Assembly (NCBI RefSeq): GCF_001184025.1 | Contig: NZ_BBYG01000016.1 | Span: 372,001 to 436,000, forward strand | Origin: Streptomyces maremycinicus | GTDB lineage: Bacteria; Actinomycetota; Actinomycetes; Streptomycetales; Streptomycetaceae | Direction: 5' to 3' | Length of the DNA: 64,000 nt | Part shown: positions 33,821-42,620 of the stretch, piece after piece | Layout of the letters: every line of letters begins with the position of its first letter | Numbering within the stretch: position 1 is the first letter of the stretch | Notes under the pieces: model-generated | Told to the model about the DNA's origin: nothing | Databases searched by the model: none | The model's input: the letters and a program-made list of their open reading frames with translations, nothing else | Made by a program: the position numbers and the translations under genes

Positions 33821-36058
33821 TCAGTGGGCCGGTACGGGGACAAGTTCCACCGGCACTCCGTTGAGCACGGCGTTGCCCGACAGGGGGTCCAGCAGGCTGC
33901 CGTCGAGGAGCTGGTTGACGTTGACGCCGGGGTCGGCGGCGGCATGGCTGAGGCGGGTGCCGGGCCGGTCGTGGCCCCAGCCGTGCGGCAGGCTGACCAC
34001 GCCCCGGCGGACGCCGTCGGTGACCTCGGCCGGCGCGGTGACCTCTCCCCCGGCGCCCTTGACCCGGACCGCGGCGCCGTCGACCACACCGAGCCGTTCG
34101 GCGTCCTCGGGGTGGATGTGCAGGGTGCAGCGGTTGGTGCCGCCGGTGAGCGCGGGGACGTTGTGCATCCAGCTGTTGTTGGACCGCAGATGGCGCCGGC
34201 CGACCAGGACGAGTGCGTCGGGCTGCCGCAGCAGTCCCTCCCGCAGCCGCGGGAGGTCGTCGACGATCGGCCGCGGCAGCAGTTCGATCCGCCCGCTGCG
34301 CGTCTTCAGCGGCTGGGGCAGGCGGGGTCGCAGCGGCCCGAGGTCGATGCCGTGCGGGTGGGCGAGCAGCCGGTCCAGGCCGAGTCCGTCCGGGCGGATG
34401 CCGAAGCCGTCGCCGTAGGGGCCGAGGCGCAGCATCATGTCGAGCCGGCGCTCGGGACCGGTCTCGCCGGTGAGCTGTGCGGCGAGCTCGCGCGGATCGC
34501 GGCCGTGCACGGGCGAGTGCGGCTCCTGCACCGCCTTGCCGAGGGTCTGGCCGATGACCAGGTCGTCCACGGCGGAGGGGTCGGCACCGTGCATTCCGGT
34601 GGCGGCCAGGGTCAGCCGGGCGAGGATCTCGGTCTCGGCCATCCGGCCGGGTTCGAGCGGGACGGCCGGCCGGCTGTAGCGGACCTGGTTGCGCACGGCG
34701 AGGGTGTTGAAGGCGAAGTCGTGGTGGGGGCTCTGCGAGGGCGGCGGCGGGGGCAGCACCACGTCGGCGTGCCGGGAGGTCTCGTTGAGGTAGGGGTCGA
34801 CGCTGACCATGAAGTCGAGGGAGTCGAGGGCCTTGTCGAGCCGGTCCCCGTCCGGGGCGGACAGGACGGGGTTGGCGGCCACGGCGACGAGCGCACGGAT
34901 CGGCTCGCCCTCCTCCGTCGCGGTGTCGATCTCCTCGGCGAGCGCCGACAGCGGCAGTTCGCCCTTGGCCTCCGGGTGGCGGCTCACCCGGGAGTGCCAG
35001 CGCGCGAGCCGGAAGCCGTGGCCGGGACCGGCCGGGCGGGGTGTGCGGTCGGTGGCGGCCTGCGGGAAGAGCGCGCCGCCGGGCCGGTCCAGGTTGCCGG
35101 TGAGGATGTTGAGGACGTCGACGAGCCAGCTGGCGAGGGTGCCGTAGGGGACCGTGCAGCTGCCGATGCGGCCGTAGACGGCGGCGGTGGGGGCGGCGGC
35201 GAGTTCACGGGCCAGGGTGCGGATGAGCGGGGCGTCCACGTCACAGGCGGCGCTCACCGCTTCGGGGGTGAACTCCCTCACGGCCTCGGCGAGTTCCTCG
35301 AGGCCTTCGAGGTGGGGTGCCGTCTCGCCGGGATCGACGAGGAGTTCCTCGAAGAGCACCTGGGCCATCGCGGCGAGCAGCAGCGCGTCGGTCCCCGGCC
35401 GGATGGCGATGTGCCGGTCGGCGAGCTTCGCGGTGCGGGTGCGGCGCGGGTCGATGACGGTGAGGGTGCCGCCGCGGGCCTTGAGCGCCTTGAGCTTGCC
35501 GGGGAAGTCGGCGGCGGTGCACAGACTCCCGTTGGACTCCAGCGGGTTGGCGCCGATGAGCAGCAGGTGGTCGGTGTGGTCGAGGTCCGGCACCGGGATC
35601 GCGTTGGCGTCGCCGTAGAGCAGTCCGCTGGAGACGTGCTTGGGCATCTGGTCGACCGTGGAGGCGGTGAAGAGGCTGCGGGTGCCGAGGCCGGCGATCA
35701 GCACGGCCGGGTAGAGCGCGCCGGCCATCGTGTGCACGTTGGGGTTGCCGAGGACGACTCCGACGGAGTGCGGCCCGTACCGCTCGACGACCGGCCGGAT
35801 CCCGGCGGCCACGGCGTCGAAGGCCTCCTCCCAGGTGGCCTCGCGCAGCTCGCCGTCCCGGCGCACCAGGGGCGTCCGCAGCCGGTCGGGGTCCCCGTCG
35901 ACGGCGCCGAAGGAGGCACCCTTGGGGCAGATGAACCCCTTGCTGAAGACGTCGTCCCGGTCGCCGCGGGCGCCGGTGACCTTCGTCCCCTCGATGGTGA
36001 GCGTCAGCCCGCAGGTGGCCTCGCACAACGGGCAGATTCGCAGGGCGGTGCGGGACAC
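33821..36058 (-). CDS. Molybdopterin oxidoreductase (formate dehydrogenase/nitrate reductase-like, single subunit)
   Basis: The product is 745 residues from GTG 36058 after AGGAGGA. Cys9, Cys12, Cys16 and Cys44 (CPLC, ATC, GFICPKG) bind a [4Fe-4S] cluster. The bis-MGD domains follow: GNPNVHTMAGALYP, ANPLESNGS, IDPRRTRTAKLADRHIAIRPGTD and a C-terminal molydopterin dinucleotide-binding domain (SLPHGWGHDRPG). No signal peptide is present, so it is cytoplasmic. In place of a selenocysteine or cysteine ligand, HVSSGLLYG is seen, so the Mo ligand is unclear. The substrate is unknown. TetR and operator C upstream suggest inducible expression. Confidence 0.9.
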   Translation of the reverse strand: MSRTALRICPLCEATCGLTLTIEGTKVTGARGDRDDVFSKGFICPKGASFGAVDGDPDRLRTPLVRRDGELREATWEEAFDAVAAGIRPVVERYGPHSVGVVLGNPNVHTMAGALYPAVLIAGLGTRSLFTASTVDQMPKHVSSGLLYGDANAIPVPDLDHTDHLLLIGANPLESNGSLCTAADFPGKLKALKARGGTLTVIDPRRTRTAKLADRHIAIRPGTDALLLAAMAQVLFEELLVDPGETAPHLEGLEELAEAVREFTPEAVSAACDVDAPLIRTLARELAAAPTAAVYGRIGSCTVPYGTLASWLVDVLNILTGNLDRPGGALFPQAATDRTPRPAGPGHGFRLARWHSRVSRHPEAKGELPLSALAEEIDTATEEGEPIRALVAVAANPVLSAPDGDRLDKALDSLDFMVSVDPYLNETSRHADVVLPPPPPSQSPHHDFAFNTLAVRNQVRYSRPAVPLEPGRMAETEILARLTLAATGMHGADPSAVDDLVIGQTLGKAVQEPHSPVHGRDPRELAAQLTGETGPERRLDMMLRLGPYGDGFGIRPDGLGLDRLLAHPHGIDLGPLRPRLPQPLKTRSGRIELLPRPIVDDLPRLREGLLRQPDALVLVGRRHLRSNNSWMHNVPALTGGTNRCTLHIHPEDAERLGVVDGAAVRVKGAGGEVTAPAEVTDGVRRGVVSLPHGWGHDRPGTRLSHAAADPGVNVNQLLDGSLLDPLSGNAVLNGVPVELVPVPAH

Positions 36059-36108
36059 GGGTCCTCCTGGGGCAGGGCGTCGGCGATGACGCGCGGGCTG
36101 CCACCGAG

Positions 36109-36124
36109 CATACCGACCGGTATG
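36109..36124. promoter_or_regulatory. Perfect TetR-type operator before the molybdoenzyme gene
   Basis: CATACCGACCGGTATG has perfect 7-base arms around AC. It lies 51 bases upstream of the molybdoenzyme GTG and 86 bases downstream of the TetR stop. Its CATACCGACCGGT core is shared with the sites at 5283 and 10871. Confidence 0.72.
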
Positions 36125-36209
36125 AACGGAGGGGAGGGGTCGCGGGGGTCACGGCCGAAACCCGCGGAGAGCGCGAGGGATCCCGGTCGGCGCACCCCCG
36201 CGGGACGGC

Positions 36210-36827
36210 TCAGTCCAGCACTCTCGCCAGATAGGCGCGCAGCAGCTCCCGGATCTCGGCGATGACCTTCGGGTCGCCCTCCGGATCCACCCGGAAGGCG
36301 AGCTGGACCAGGGTGTCCGCGGTCTCCACGGCGATCAGGAAGATGCGGCGCAGGTCGTCGTCGGGCTCGCGGACGAGGTGGGCGGAGAGCAGTTCGGTGA
36401 GGCGGTCGGCGACCCGGTGATTGGGTTCGGCGTGCCGGGCGCCGACCGGGATCTGGTTGCCGAAGTCGACGAGGGAGAACCCGGGCGCGGTGTGCTTCAT
36501 GGCCAGGTACTCGTCGAGCACGGCGTCCATGGCGGCCCGCCAGTCGCCTTGGCGCGCCCCCTTCAGCCGCTCGGTGACGCGCTCGGAGTAGCGCTCGAGG
36601 TTGCGCTGCGCGAGCGCGTCGGCCATCTGCCGTTTGTTGCCGAAGAAGCGGTAGACGGAGCCGATGGGAACGCCGGCGCGCTCGGCGACGGCCCGGGTGC
36701 TCAGGCCGTCGTAGCCGACCTCGTCCAGCAGGTCGGCACAGGCGTCGAGGATTCTGGTCAGCCGTTCGGCGCTGCGCCGCTGCACGGGCGCACGACGGAG
36801 CGATGTCGCTTGGGGCACGGAGCTCAT
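36210..36827 (-). CDS. TetR-family regulator
   Basis: The product is 205 residues from ATG 36827 after GGAAAGG; 26 upstream in-frame codons are ignored. The DNA-binding domain reads LSTRAVAERAGVPIGSVYRFFGNKRQM. It is followed in the same direction by the molybdoenzyme gene and probably represses it via the site at 36109. The ligand is unknown. Confidence 0.88.
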   Translation of the reverse strand: MSSVPQATSLRRAPVQRRSAERLTRILDACADLLDEVGYDGLSTRAVAERAGVPIGSVYRFFGNKRQMADALAQRNLERYSERVTERLKGARQGDWRAAMDAVLDEYLAMKHTAPGFSLVDFGNQIPVGARHAEPNHRVADRLTELLSAHLVREPDDDLRRIFLIAVETADTLVQLAFRVDPEGDPKVIAEIRELLRAYLARVLD

Positions 36828-36924
36828 GATGCCTTTCCGTCGCGGCGGGGTGAACCTCACCCCTCGGTACGGAGAAAGATGCCCGATGCACTCAACGGGG
36901 AGCACGCCGGAGGGAGGGAACCGC

Positions 36925-37446
36925 TCAGGGCGAGGGCTCCGACGCGGTGATGTACGCCGTGCTCTCCACCGGCTTGCCGTCCACCGCCCACACCGTGCCG
37001 TCGTCCGCGTACAGCCGGGCGGTGACCTGGTGGGTGCCGTGCGGGAGGTAGCCGGCCGGGATGCGGTAGGACGGGGCGCGCAGGTCGGCGACCGGCTGGT
37101 CGTCCACGTAGAGCCGGGCGGCGCCGCGGCCGTGGGCCGCCGCCGCCTTCGCCGCGGTGGGCGTGAACCGGAAGTTCTCCACCTTCAGGCGGACGTCCCA
37201 GCTGCCGTCGTCCTCGGGCTCCACCTCGACACCGACCTCGGGTGCCCCCTTCTTCCCCACCTCGCGGTAGTGCCGCCCTTCGCCGTCCGTGTCCTCGAGT
37301 ACCTTGCCCACCGGCGAGGGCGAGACCGACACCGCGGTCGCCGCGTCCCCCCGGTCATGGGCGTCACTGGTGCCGCAGCCAGCGGATCCGGTCAACAGCA
37401 GGACACAGACCGCGGCCACGGCGAGGCTTCCGCGCGTCCACGACAT
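36925..37446 (-). CDS. Lipoprotein of unknown function
   Basis: The product is 173 residues. LLLTGSAGC is a lipobox with Cys24 as the acylated residue, so the mature protein is tethered outside the membrane. The rest is a beta-sandwich-like domain (WDVRLKVENFRFTP ... ARLYVDDQPVADLRAPSYRIPAGYLPHGTHQVTARLYADD), which resembles small carbohydrate- or protein-binding modules. No ribosome site precedes ATG 37446, so a leaderless message or another start is possible. It is divergent from hmgA. Confidence 0.78.
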   Translation of the reverse strand: MSWTRGSLAVAAVCVLLLTGSAGCGTSDAHDRGDAATAVSVSPSPVGKVLEDTDGEGRHYREVGKKGAPEVGVEVEPEDDGSWDVRLKVENFRFTPTAAKAAAAHGRGAARLYVDDQPVADLRAPSYRIPAGYLPHGTHQVTARLYADDGTVWAVDGKPVESTAYITASEPSP

Positions 37447-37623
37447 GCGGGGGAGCGTAGAACAACGGACCGACACGCGGATCCCCCTGGAGTCTGGTTC
37501 CGGCCGTCTTGATCGTCCTACGGGAGGAGGACGGGCGCATCTCTTGCGCGGGGGAAACCGCAATCCTACGGTGATACACAGGAATGAGCGGGCGCGCCGA
37601 CCGGGGCGCCGGAGGGAGCGATC

Positions 37624-39042
37624 ATGAGCAGCGGGGACGCGCGCAGGACGGCCGGGGGCCTGAGCTATCTTTCCGGGTTCGGCAACGAGCACGTCTCCGA
37701 GGCACTGCCGGGAGCCCTGCCCGACGGCCGTAACTCGCCGCAGCGCGCGCCCCTCGGCCTGTACGCGGAACAGCTCAGCGGGACCGCGTTCACCGAGCCG
37801 CGCGCCCACAACCGCCGCTCGTGGCTCTACCGGATCCGCCCGTCCGCCGCGCACCCGGCGTTCACCCGCGTCGACGACGGCGCTCTGCGCACCGGCCCGT
37901 TCACGGAGACGGTCCCCGACCCCAACCGGCTGCGCTGGGACCCGCTGCCCGAGCCGGCGGCGGGCACGGACTTCCTCGCCGGGCTGTGGACCCTCGGCGG
38001 CAACGGCGACGCCACCCAGCGCACCGGCATGGCCGTGCACCTGTACCACGCGAACACCTCCATGGAGCGCGTGTTCGGTGACGCCGACGGTGAGCTGCTG
38101 ATCGTCCCCGAGCACGGCGGGCTGCTGCTGCGCACGGAGTTCGGGCTGCTGCGCGCCGAGCCCGGCGAGGTGGCGCTCGTCCCGCGCGGGGTCCGCTTCC
38201 GCGTCGAGCTGCTGGACGCCTCCGCCCGCGGCTACGTCTGCGAGAACTACGGCGCGCCCTTCCGACTCCCCGACCTCGGCCCGATCGGCGCCAACGGCCT
38301 CGCCAACCCCCGCGACTTCCGCGCGCCCGTCGCCGCGTACGAGGACGTCGAGGCTCCGGTGGAGGTGGTCGCCAAGTACTGCGGCCACCTCTGGAGCGCG
38401 ACCTACGACCACTCCCCCCTCGACGTGGTCGCCTGGCACGGCAACCATCTGCCGTACGTCTACGACCTGCGCCGGTTCAACGTCATCGGGACCATCTCCT
38501 ACGACCACCCGGACCCGTCGATCTTCACGGTGCTGACCTCCCCGTCCGACACCCCCGGTCTGGCCGGGGTCGACTTCGTGGTCTTCGCGCCGCGCTGGCT
38601 GGTGGGCGAGGACACCTTCCGGCCGCCGTACTTCCACCGCAACGTGATGAGCGAGTACATGGGCCTGATCGAGGGCGCGTACGACGCCAAGACGGCCGGA
38701 AAGGGCGGCTTCGTGCCGGGCGGCGGCTCCCTGCACAACATGATGTCGGCGCACGGCCCGGACCGTGAGACCTTCGACCGGGCGAGCACCGCCGAGCTCG
38801 GCCCGCAGAAGATCGACGACGGGCTGGCGTTCATGTTCGAGACCCGCTGGCCGCTCACCCTCACCCCGCACGCGGCCGGGGCGGACCACCTCCAGCAGCG
38901 CTACGACGACGTCTGGCGGGGCCTCGAACGCCACTTCCGTCCGTCCGGCGGGGCGCCCGAGGGACGATCCGACGGAACGTCCGACGAGAGGTCCGGCGGG
39001 ACGTCGCACCGAGCGGCGCCGATCGGTACGGACGGCCCGTGA
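37624..39042 (+). CDS. hmgA: Homogentisate 1,2-dioxygenase
   Basis: The product is 472 residues with a GGAGGGA ribosome site. It opens the ring of homogentisate to maleylacetoacetate in tyrosine and phenylalanine breakdown. Conserved YFHRNVMSEYMGLIEG and SLHNMMSAHGPD segments supply the iron ligands (His338, Glu344 and probably His377). The last 30 or so residues (EGRSDGTSDERSGGTS...) are a degenerate hydrophilic tail. Its stop overlaps a GntR gene start by four bases, so it is likely coupled to its regulator. The fumarylacetoacetase and isomerase genes are not in the window. Confidence 0.96.
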   Translation: MSSGDARRTAGGLSYLSGFGNEHVSEALPGALPDGRNSPQRAPLGLYAEQLSGTAFTEPRAHNRRSWLYRIRPSAAHPAFTRVDDGALRTGPFTETVPDPNRLRWDPLPEPAAGTDFLAGLWTLGGNGDATQRTGMAVHLYHANTSMERVFGDADGELLIVPEHGGLLLRTEFGLLRAEPGEVALVPRGVRFRVELLDASARGYVCENYGAPFRLPDLGPIGANGLANPRDFRAPVAAYEDVEAPVEVVAKYCGHLWSATYDHSPLDVVAWHGNHLPYVYDLRRFNVIGTISYDHPDPSIFTVLTSPSDTPGLAGVDFVVFAPRWLVGEDTFRPPYFHRNVMSEYMGLIEGAYDAKTAGKGGFVPGGGSLHNMMSAHGPDRETFDRASTAELGPQKIDDGLAFMFETRWPLTLTPHAAGADHLQQRYDDVWRGLERHFRPSGGAPEGRSDGTSDERSGGTSHRAAPIGTDGP

Positions 39043-39788
39043 CCGCCTTCGCCCCGGACTCGATCGTCCTCACCCGCAAGCTGCCGCTGTGGTACCAGGT
39101 GTCGCAGTCGCTGCGCGCCTCGATACTCGGCCGCTCCCCGCAGGACCCGCTCCGGCTGCCCACCGAGGAGCAGTTGGCGGTTCACTTCGGGGTGAGCGTG
39201 CTGACCATGCGACAGGCGCTGAAGGAGCTGGAGGAGGAGGGGCTGATCACCCGGCACCGCCGGCGGGGCACGTTCATCGTGCCGAGCGCGCGGCGGGGCG
39301 CCCCGGTCCGCCTCCTCGGCTCGGTCGACGCGATCGTGGCCCAGCAGTCCGCCATGACCACCGAACTCCTCGGCCACGGCCGCACGGCGGTCCCCGCCGA
39401 GGTCGCCGAGTACTTCCCGGACCTGACCGAGGTGGCGTCGTACCACCGGCTGCGGAGCGACGAGGACACGGGTGAGCCGACCAACCACGCCCGCAACTAC
39501 GTCCGCCCCGAACTCGCCGCCCGGATCGGCCCCGACGACCTGGTCCACCGGCCCATGACGAAGGTGCTGCGCGACCTCGCGGGCGTGGAGATCGGCCGGA
39601 TCACGGACACCGTCGAGGCCCGGCTGGCGGACCCGGAGACCGCCCGGCTGCTCAGGGTCCCGCTGCTCAGCCCGATCCTGCGCTGCACCGGCGTCATCCA
39701 CGACACCGGCGGGCAGGTCCTCGACGTCGCCGTCATCCACTACCGGGGCGACCGTTTCTCCTTCACGGTCACGCTCGACGCGACGTGA
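39039..39788 (+). CDS. GntR-family (HutC/UTRA) regulator, probable hmgA regulator
   Basis: The product is 249 residues from GTG 39039, overlapping hmgA by GTGA. The winged helix is RLPTEEQLAVHFGVSVLTMRQALKELEEEGLI. The UTRA ligand domain follows (SMTTELLGHG ... VLDVAVIHYRGDRFSFTV). Co-translation with hmgA suggests it senses an aromatic catabolite such as homogentisate. Between hmgA and its upstream neighbour, TTGCG...CGCAA near 37538-37560 could be its operator. Confidence 0.9.
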   Translation: MTAFAPDSIVLTRKLPLWYQVSQSLRASILGRSPQDPLRLPTEEQLAVHFGVSVLTMRQALKELEEEGLITRHRRRGTFIVPSARRGAPVRLLGSVDAIVAQQSAMTTELLGHGRTAVPAEVAEYFPDLTEVASYHRLRSDEDTGEPTNHARNYVRPELAARIGPDDLVHRPMTKVLRDLAGVEIGRITDTVEARLADPETARLLRVPLLSPILRCTGVIHDTGGQVLDVAVIHYRGDRFSFTVTLDAT

Positions 39789-39813
39789 CCGGCCAGGGGC
39801 GACCCGTCGTACG

Positions 39814-40959
39814 ATGCCCAGCGTGACGCCCGACGACGCTCCGCCGCTGGCGGACCTCATGCCGTGGTCCGTCGCACCGCCGCGGCTCGGCCGGGGGTGG
39901 CCGACGGACCCCGACCCGGCTTCCCTGAAAGCCCGCTGGGCCGCCCTGGTGAAGGCCGAGGGCCCACACCGCGAGGCCCTCTTCGAACCGACCCGCTCCC
40001 GCACCCTGCGCACGGCGGTCGGCCAGCTGCCCGGGCACTTCGGCGGCACGGAGAAGCTCGTGCGCGCCGAGGGTCCCTGCCCCGAGCCGGTGCGGGTGCT
40101 GACCGCGCCCTTCGACGAGCACTGGCTCATCCCCGACCACCGGCTGATCGACGCGGCCCGCCCGGAGCTGTGGCGGGTGGCGGACGAGCACCAGGTCTTC
40201 GTGGTGGAGACGCCGTCCCCGCCGGGCCCGCCCCTGCTCGCGACCTCCCTGATCCCGCTGGCGCGCCCCGGCCGGGTCCGCCCGCTGTACCGGCGCCCCG
40301 GCGGCGCGGAACCGAACCTGGCGCCCGGCCTGCTGGAGCACCTCGGCCACTCCCCCGATCCGGTGGACTTCCTGGCCTGGACCCTGACCGCCGTCCGCGC
40401 CGATCTCACCGTCCCGCTCACCCGGGACCCCGGACTCTGGGCCCGGGGCGTGGAACTGGGCCGCCGCGCCCTGTGGCTGCTCCGCCGCGACGGCGACCGC
40501 CCGCGGCTCCCCGGCGGCCGCCGCCCCTACGTCCGCGCCCCGCTGCCGAGCCTGCCCCTGACCCTGCACTACGACCGCGACGAGGAGACCCTGCACCTCG
40601 ACGGCGGCCGGATCTCCCCGGTCCCGCCGGCCGCCTGGGACTTCACGGCCGGCGGGGTCCGCGTCCTGGAGCAGTGGTTCGCGGCCCGCACGGCGGAGCC
40701 CGGGCCGGGCGGCCTCGCCGCGATCCGCCCGACGGCCTGGCCGCAGACCTGGACGTCCGAACTCCTCGAACTGATCACGGTGTCGGCCCTGTTCGCGGAG
40801 ACGCGCGCACGGCAGGAGGAGTTGACGGTGCCGGACACGGTCACGGCGAAGGAACTGCGCGCGGCGGGCGTCCTGCCGGTCCCGGATCAGGCCCGGCACC
40901 CGGCCACGGTCCTCGACCACCACGAGGAGGGCCCGGAGGGCCAGTTCGCCCTGATCTAG
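39814..40959 (+). CDS. Orphan protein like the C-terminal specificity domain of type ISP restriction enzymes
   Basis: The product is 381 residues. It begins MPSVTPDDAPPLADLMPWSV. DEHWLIPDHRLIDAARPELWRV, NLAPGLLEHLG, ISPVPPAAWDFTAGGVRVLEQWF and SELLELITV match, from memory, Streptomyces proteins annotated by similarity to the LlaBIII-type ISP specificity domain. No helicase, nuclease or methyltransferase domain is present and no such gene adjoins. It may be a free-standing DNA- or protein-recognition domain. Real restriction activity is doubtful. Confidence 0.7.
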   Translation: MPSVTPDDAPPLADLMPWSVAPPRLGRGWPTDPDPASLKARWAALVKAEGPHREALFEPTRSRTLRTAVGQLPGHFGGTEKLVRAEGPCPEPVRVLTAPFDEHWLIPDHRLIDAARPELWRVADEHQVFVVETPSPPGPPLLATSLIPLARPGRVRPLYRRPGGAEPNLAPGLLEHLGHSPDPVDFLAWTLTAVRADLTVPLTRDPGLWARGVELGRRALWLLRRDGDRPRLPGGRRPYVRAPLPSLPLTLHYDRDEETLHLDGGRISPVPPAAWDFTAGGVRVLEQWFAARTAEPGPGGLAAIRPTAWPQTWTSELLELITVSALFAETRARQEELTVPDTVTAKELRAAGVLPVPDQARHPATVLDHHEEGPEGQFALI

Positions 40960-40968
40960 CATCCCCCC

Positions 40969-42177
40969 ATGGACCAGAGCCCCCCGCCGTCACCCCCGCC
41001 CCTGGAGGGCCTCACCGTCGTCGCCGTCGAACAGGCGGTCGCGGCGCCGTTCGCCACCCGGCAGCTCGCCGATCTCGGCGCCCGCGTGATCAAGGTCGAG
41101 CGGATCGACGGCGGCGACTTCGCCCGCGGCTACGACACCGCCGCCGCCGGCCTCGCCTCGCACTTCGTGTGGTGCAACCGGGGCAAGGAGTCCATCGCGC
41201 TGGACCTCAAGGACCCGCGCGGCCTCGACGTCGTACGCCGGCTGATCGCCGACGCGGACGTGTTCGTGCAGAACCTCGCGCAGGGCGCGGCGGCCCGGCT
41301 GGGGCTGGACGCGGCCACCCTGTGCGCGGCGCATCCACGGCTGATCGCCGTCGACATCTCCGGGTACGGGGCGAGCGGACCGTACGCGGACAAGCGGGCG
41401 TACGACATGCTCGTGCAGTGCGAGGCGGGGCTGGTGTCGGTGACCGGGACGCCCGAGCAGCCGGTCAAGGCGGGGATCCCGGCGGCGGACATCGCGGCGG
41501 CCATGTACGCCTTCTCGGGTGTGCTGGCGGCCCTGGTACGGCGCGGCACGACCGGGCGGGGCGGGCCGGTGGAGGTGTCGATGCTGGAGGCGCTCGCGGA
41601 GTGGATGGGACATCCCCTGCACCACACGATGCACGGCGGCGCCGCCCCGGCCCGCACCGGGCTCGCGCACGCGGTGATCGCGCCCTACGACGCCTACCCC
41701 ACCGCCGACGGCGGGCGGGTGCTGCTCTCCGTGCAGAACGACCGGGAGTGGCGGCGGCTCGCCGAACACGTCATGGGCCGGCCCGGTCTGGGGACCGATC
41801 CGGCCTACGCGACGAACGCGGCGAGGGTGGCGAACCGGGAACGCACGGACGCGCTGGTGGCCGCGGCCCTGGGCGTCCTGGACACCGACGAGGCGCTCGC
41901 CCGGCTGGAGGGAGCGGGCATCGCGTGCGCGCGCCTGAGGGATCTGCGCGAACTGGCGGAGCATCCGCAGCTGGCGGCCCGGGAGCGGTGGCGGGAGGTG
42001 GGGACGCCGGTCGGGCCGCTGCGTGCGCTGCTGCCTCCGATCACGCTGCCGGGCGGGGCGGAGGCACTGATGGGAGACGTGCCCGCGCTCGGGGAGCACA
42101 CCGGAGCGCTGCTGCGTGCCGTGGGGATGACGGACGAGGAGATCGCAGCGCTGCGCCGGGACGGTGTGGCCGCCTGA
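40969..42177 (+). CDS. Class III CoA transferase (CaiB/BaiF family)
   Basis: The product is 402 residues, nine bases after the preceding stop. Asp146 in AYDMLVQCEAG is the catalytic aspartate that carries the acyl-CoA anhydride. VIKVER, NRGKESIALDLK and the KAGIPAADIAAAMYAF segment are typical. It transfers CoA between an acyl-CoA and a free acid. The donor and acceptor are unknown, but the position after hmgA and GntR suggests aromatic or organic acid use. Confidence 0.93.
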   Translation: MDQSPPPSPPPLEGLTVVAVEQAVAAPFATRQLADLGARVIKVERIDGGDFARGYDTAAAGLASHFVWCNRGKESIALDLKDPRGLDVVRRLIADADVFVQNLAQGAAARLGLDAATLCAAHPRLIAVDISGYGASGPYADKRAYDMLVQCEAGLVSVTGTPEQPVKAGIPAADIAAAMYAFSGVLAALVRRGTTGRGGPVEVSMLEALAEWMGHPLHHTMHGGAAPARTGLAHAVIAPYDAYPTADGGRVLLSVQNDREWRRLAEHVMGRPGLGTDPAYATNAARVANRERTDALVAAALGVLDTDEALARLEGAGIACARLRDLRELAEHPQLAARERWREVGTPVGPLRALLPPITLPGGAEALMGDVPALGEHTGALLRAVGMTDEEIAALRRDGVAA

Positions 42178-42212
42178 GCGCGGGACTCAGTACGTGAGGA
42201 CGCGCCGGCCGG

Positions 42213-42494
42213 TCAGTGCTTGTGGCCTCCGAACAGCGAACGCCGCAGTCGGCGCAGCGGCGCGAAGAGCGAGACACGGCTCACCCGTGCCCTCGTCGTC
42301 TTGGGGCCGTGGCCACGCGCGGGCTCACGCGCGGTCAGCTCCCGCATGAGCGAGGTCGCCTCGAGCGTCTCGCGCTGCGGTATGGCGGGGCCCGCCAGCA
42401 CCGAGAGATGGCGGTCGAGGCGCGAACTGGTCGCACTGCTCCCGCAGGTGATCGCAGGAACCCGCGCCCTGCTGTGCATCGTTATCTGTTCCAT
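42213..42494 (-). CDS. Small conserved basic protein
   Basis: The product is 93 residues from ATG 42494, which follows GGGGAGTG; a longer frame to 42560 lacks a ribosome site. It is basic and Ser/Arg-rich, with one cysteine and no membrane helix, ending RSLFGGHKH. The opening MEQITMHSRARVPAITCGSS looks, from memory, like a small protein conserved in Streptomyces. The function is unknown. Confidence 0.68.
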   Translation of the reverse strand: MEQITMHSRARVPAITCGSSATSSRLDRHLSVLAGPAIPQRETLEATSLMRELTAREPARGHGPKTTRARVSRVSLFAPLRRLRRSLFGGHKH

Positions 42495-42620
42495 GTCACT
42501 CCCCACCCGTACGAGTCCACCCGGCCCGGGCAGGGTAACCCTATCGCCCCGTCGAGGCACACATGTATCGAGCTCACAGGATTCACCTTCCCCGTAAGGG
42601 GGTTGACGACTCCTTCCTGA

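Noticed and set aside
33812..36265. 817-codon plus-strand open frame opposite the molybdoenzyme
   Set aside because: It is the shadow of a GC-rich gene. The minus strand carries the iron-sulfur and molybdopterin motifs.
36925..39009. 694-codon open frame on the minus strand across hmgA
   Set aside because: Only its last 173 codons (lipoprotein from 37446) are real. The rest is antisense to hmgA and is Arg/Pro/Gly-rich with no domain.
39814..40959. Complete restriction-modification system
   Set aside because: No nuclease, helicase or methyltransferase motif occurs in this gene or its neighbours.
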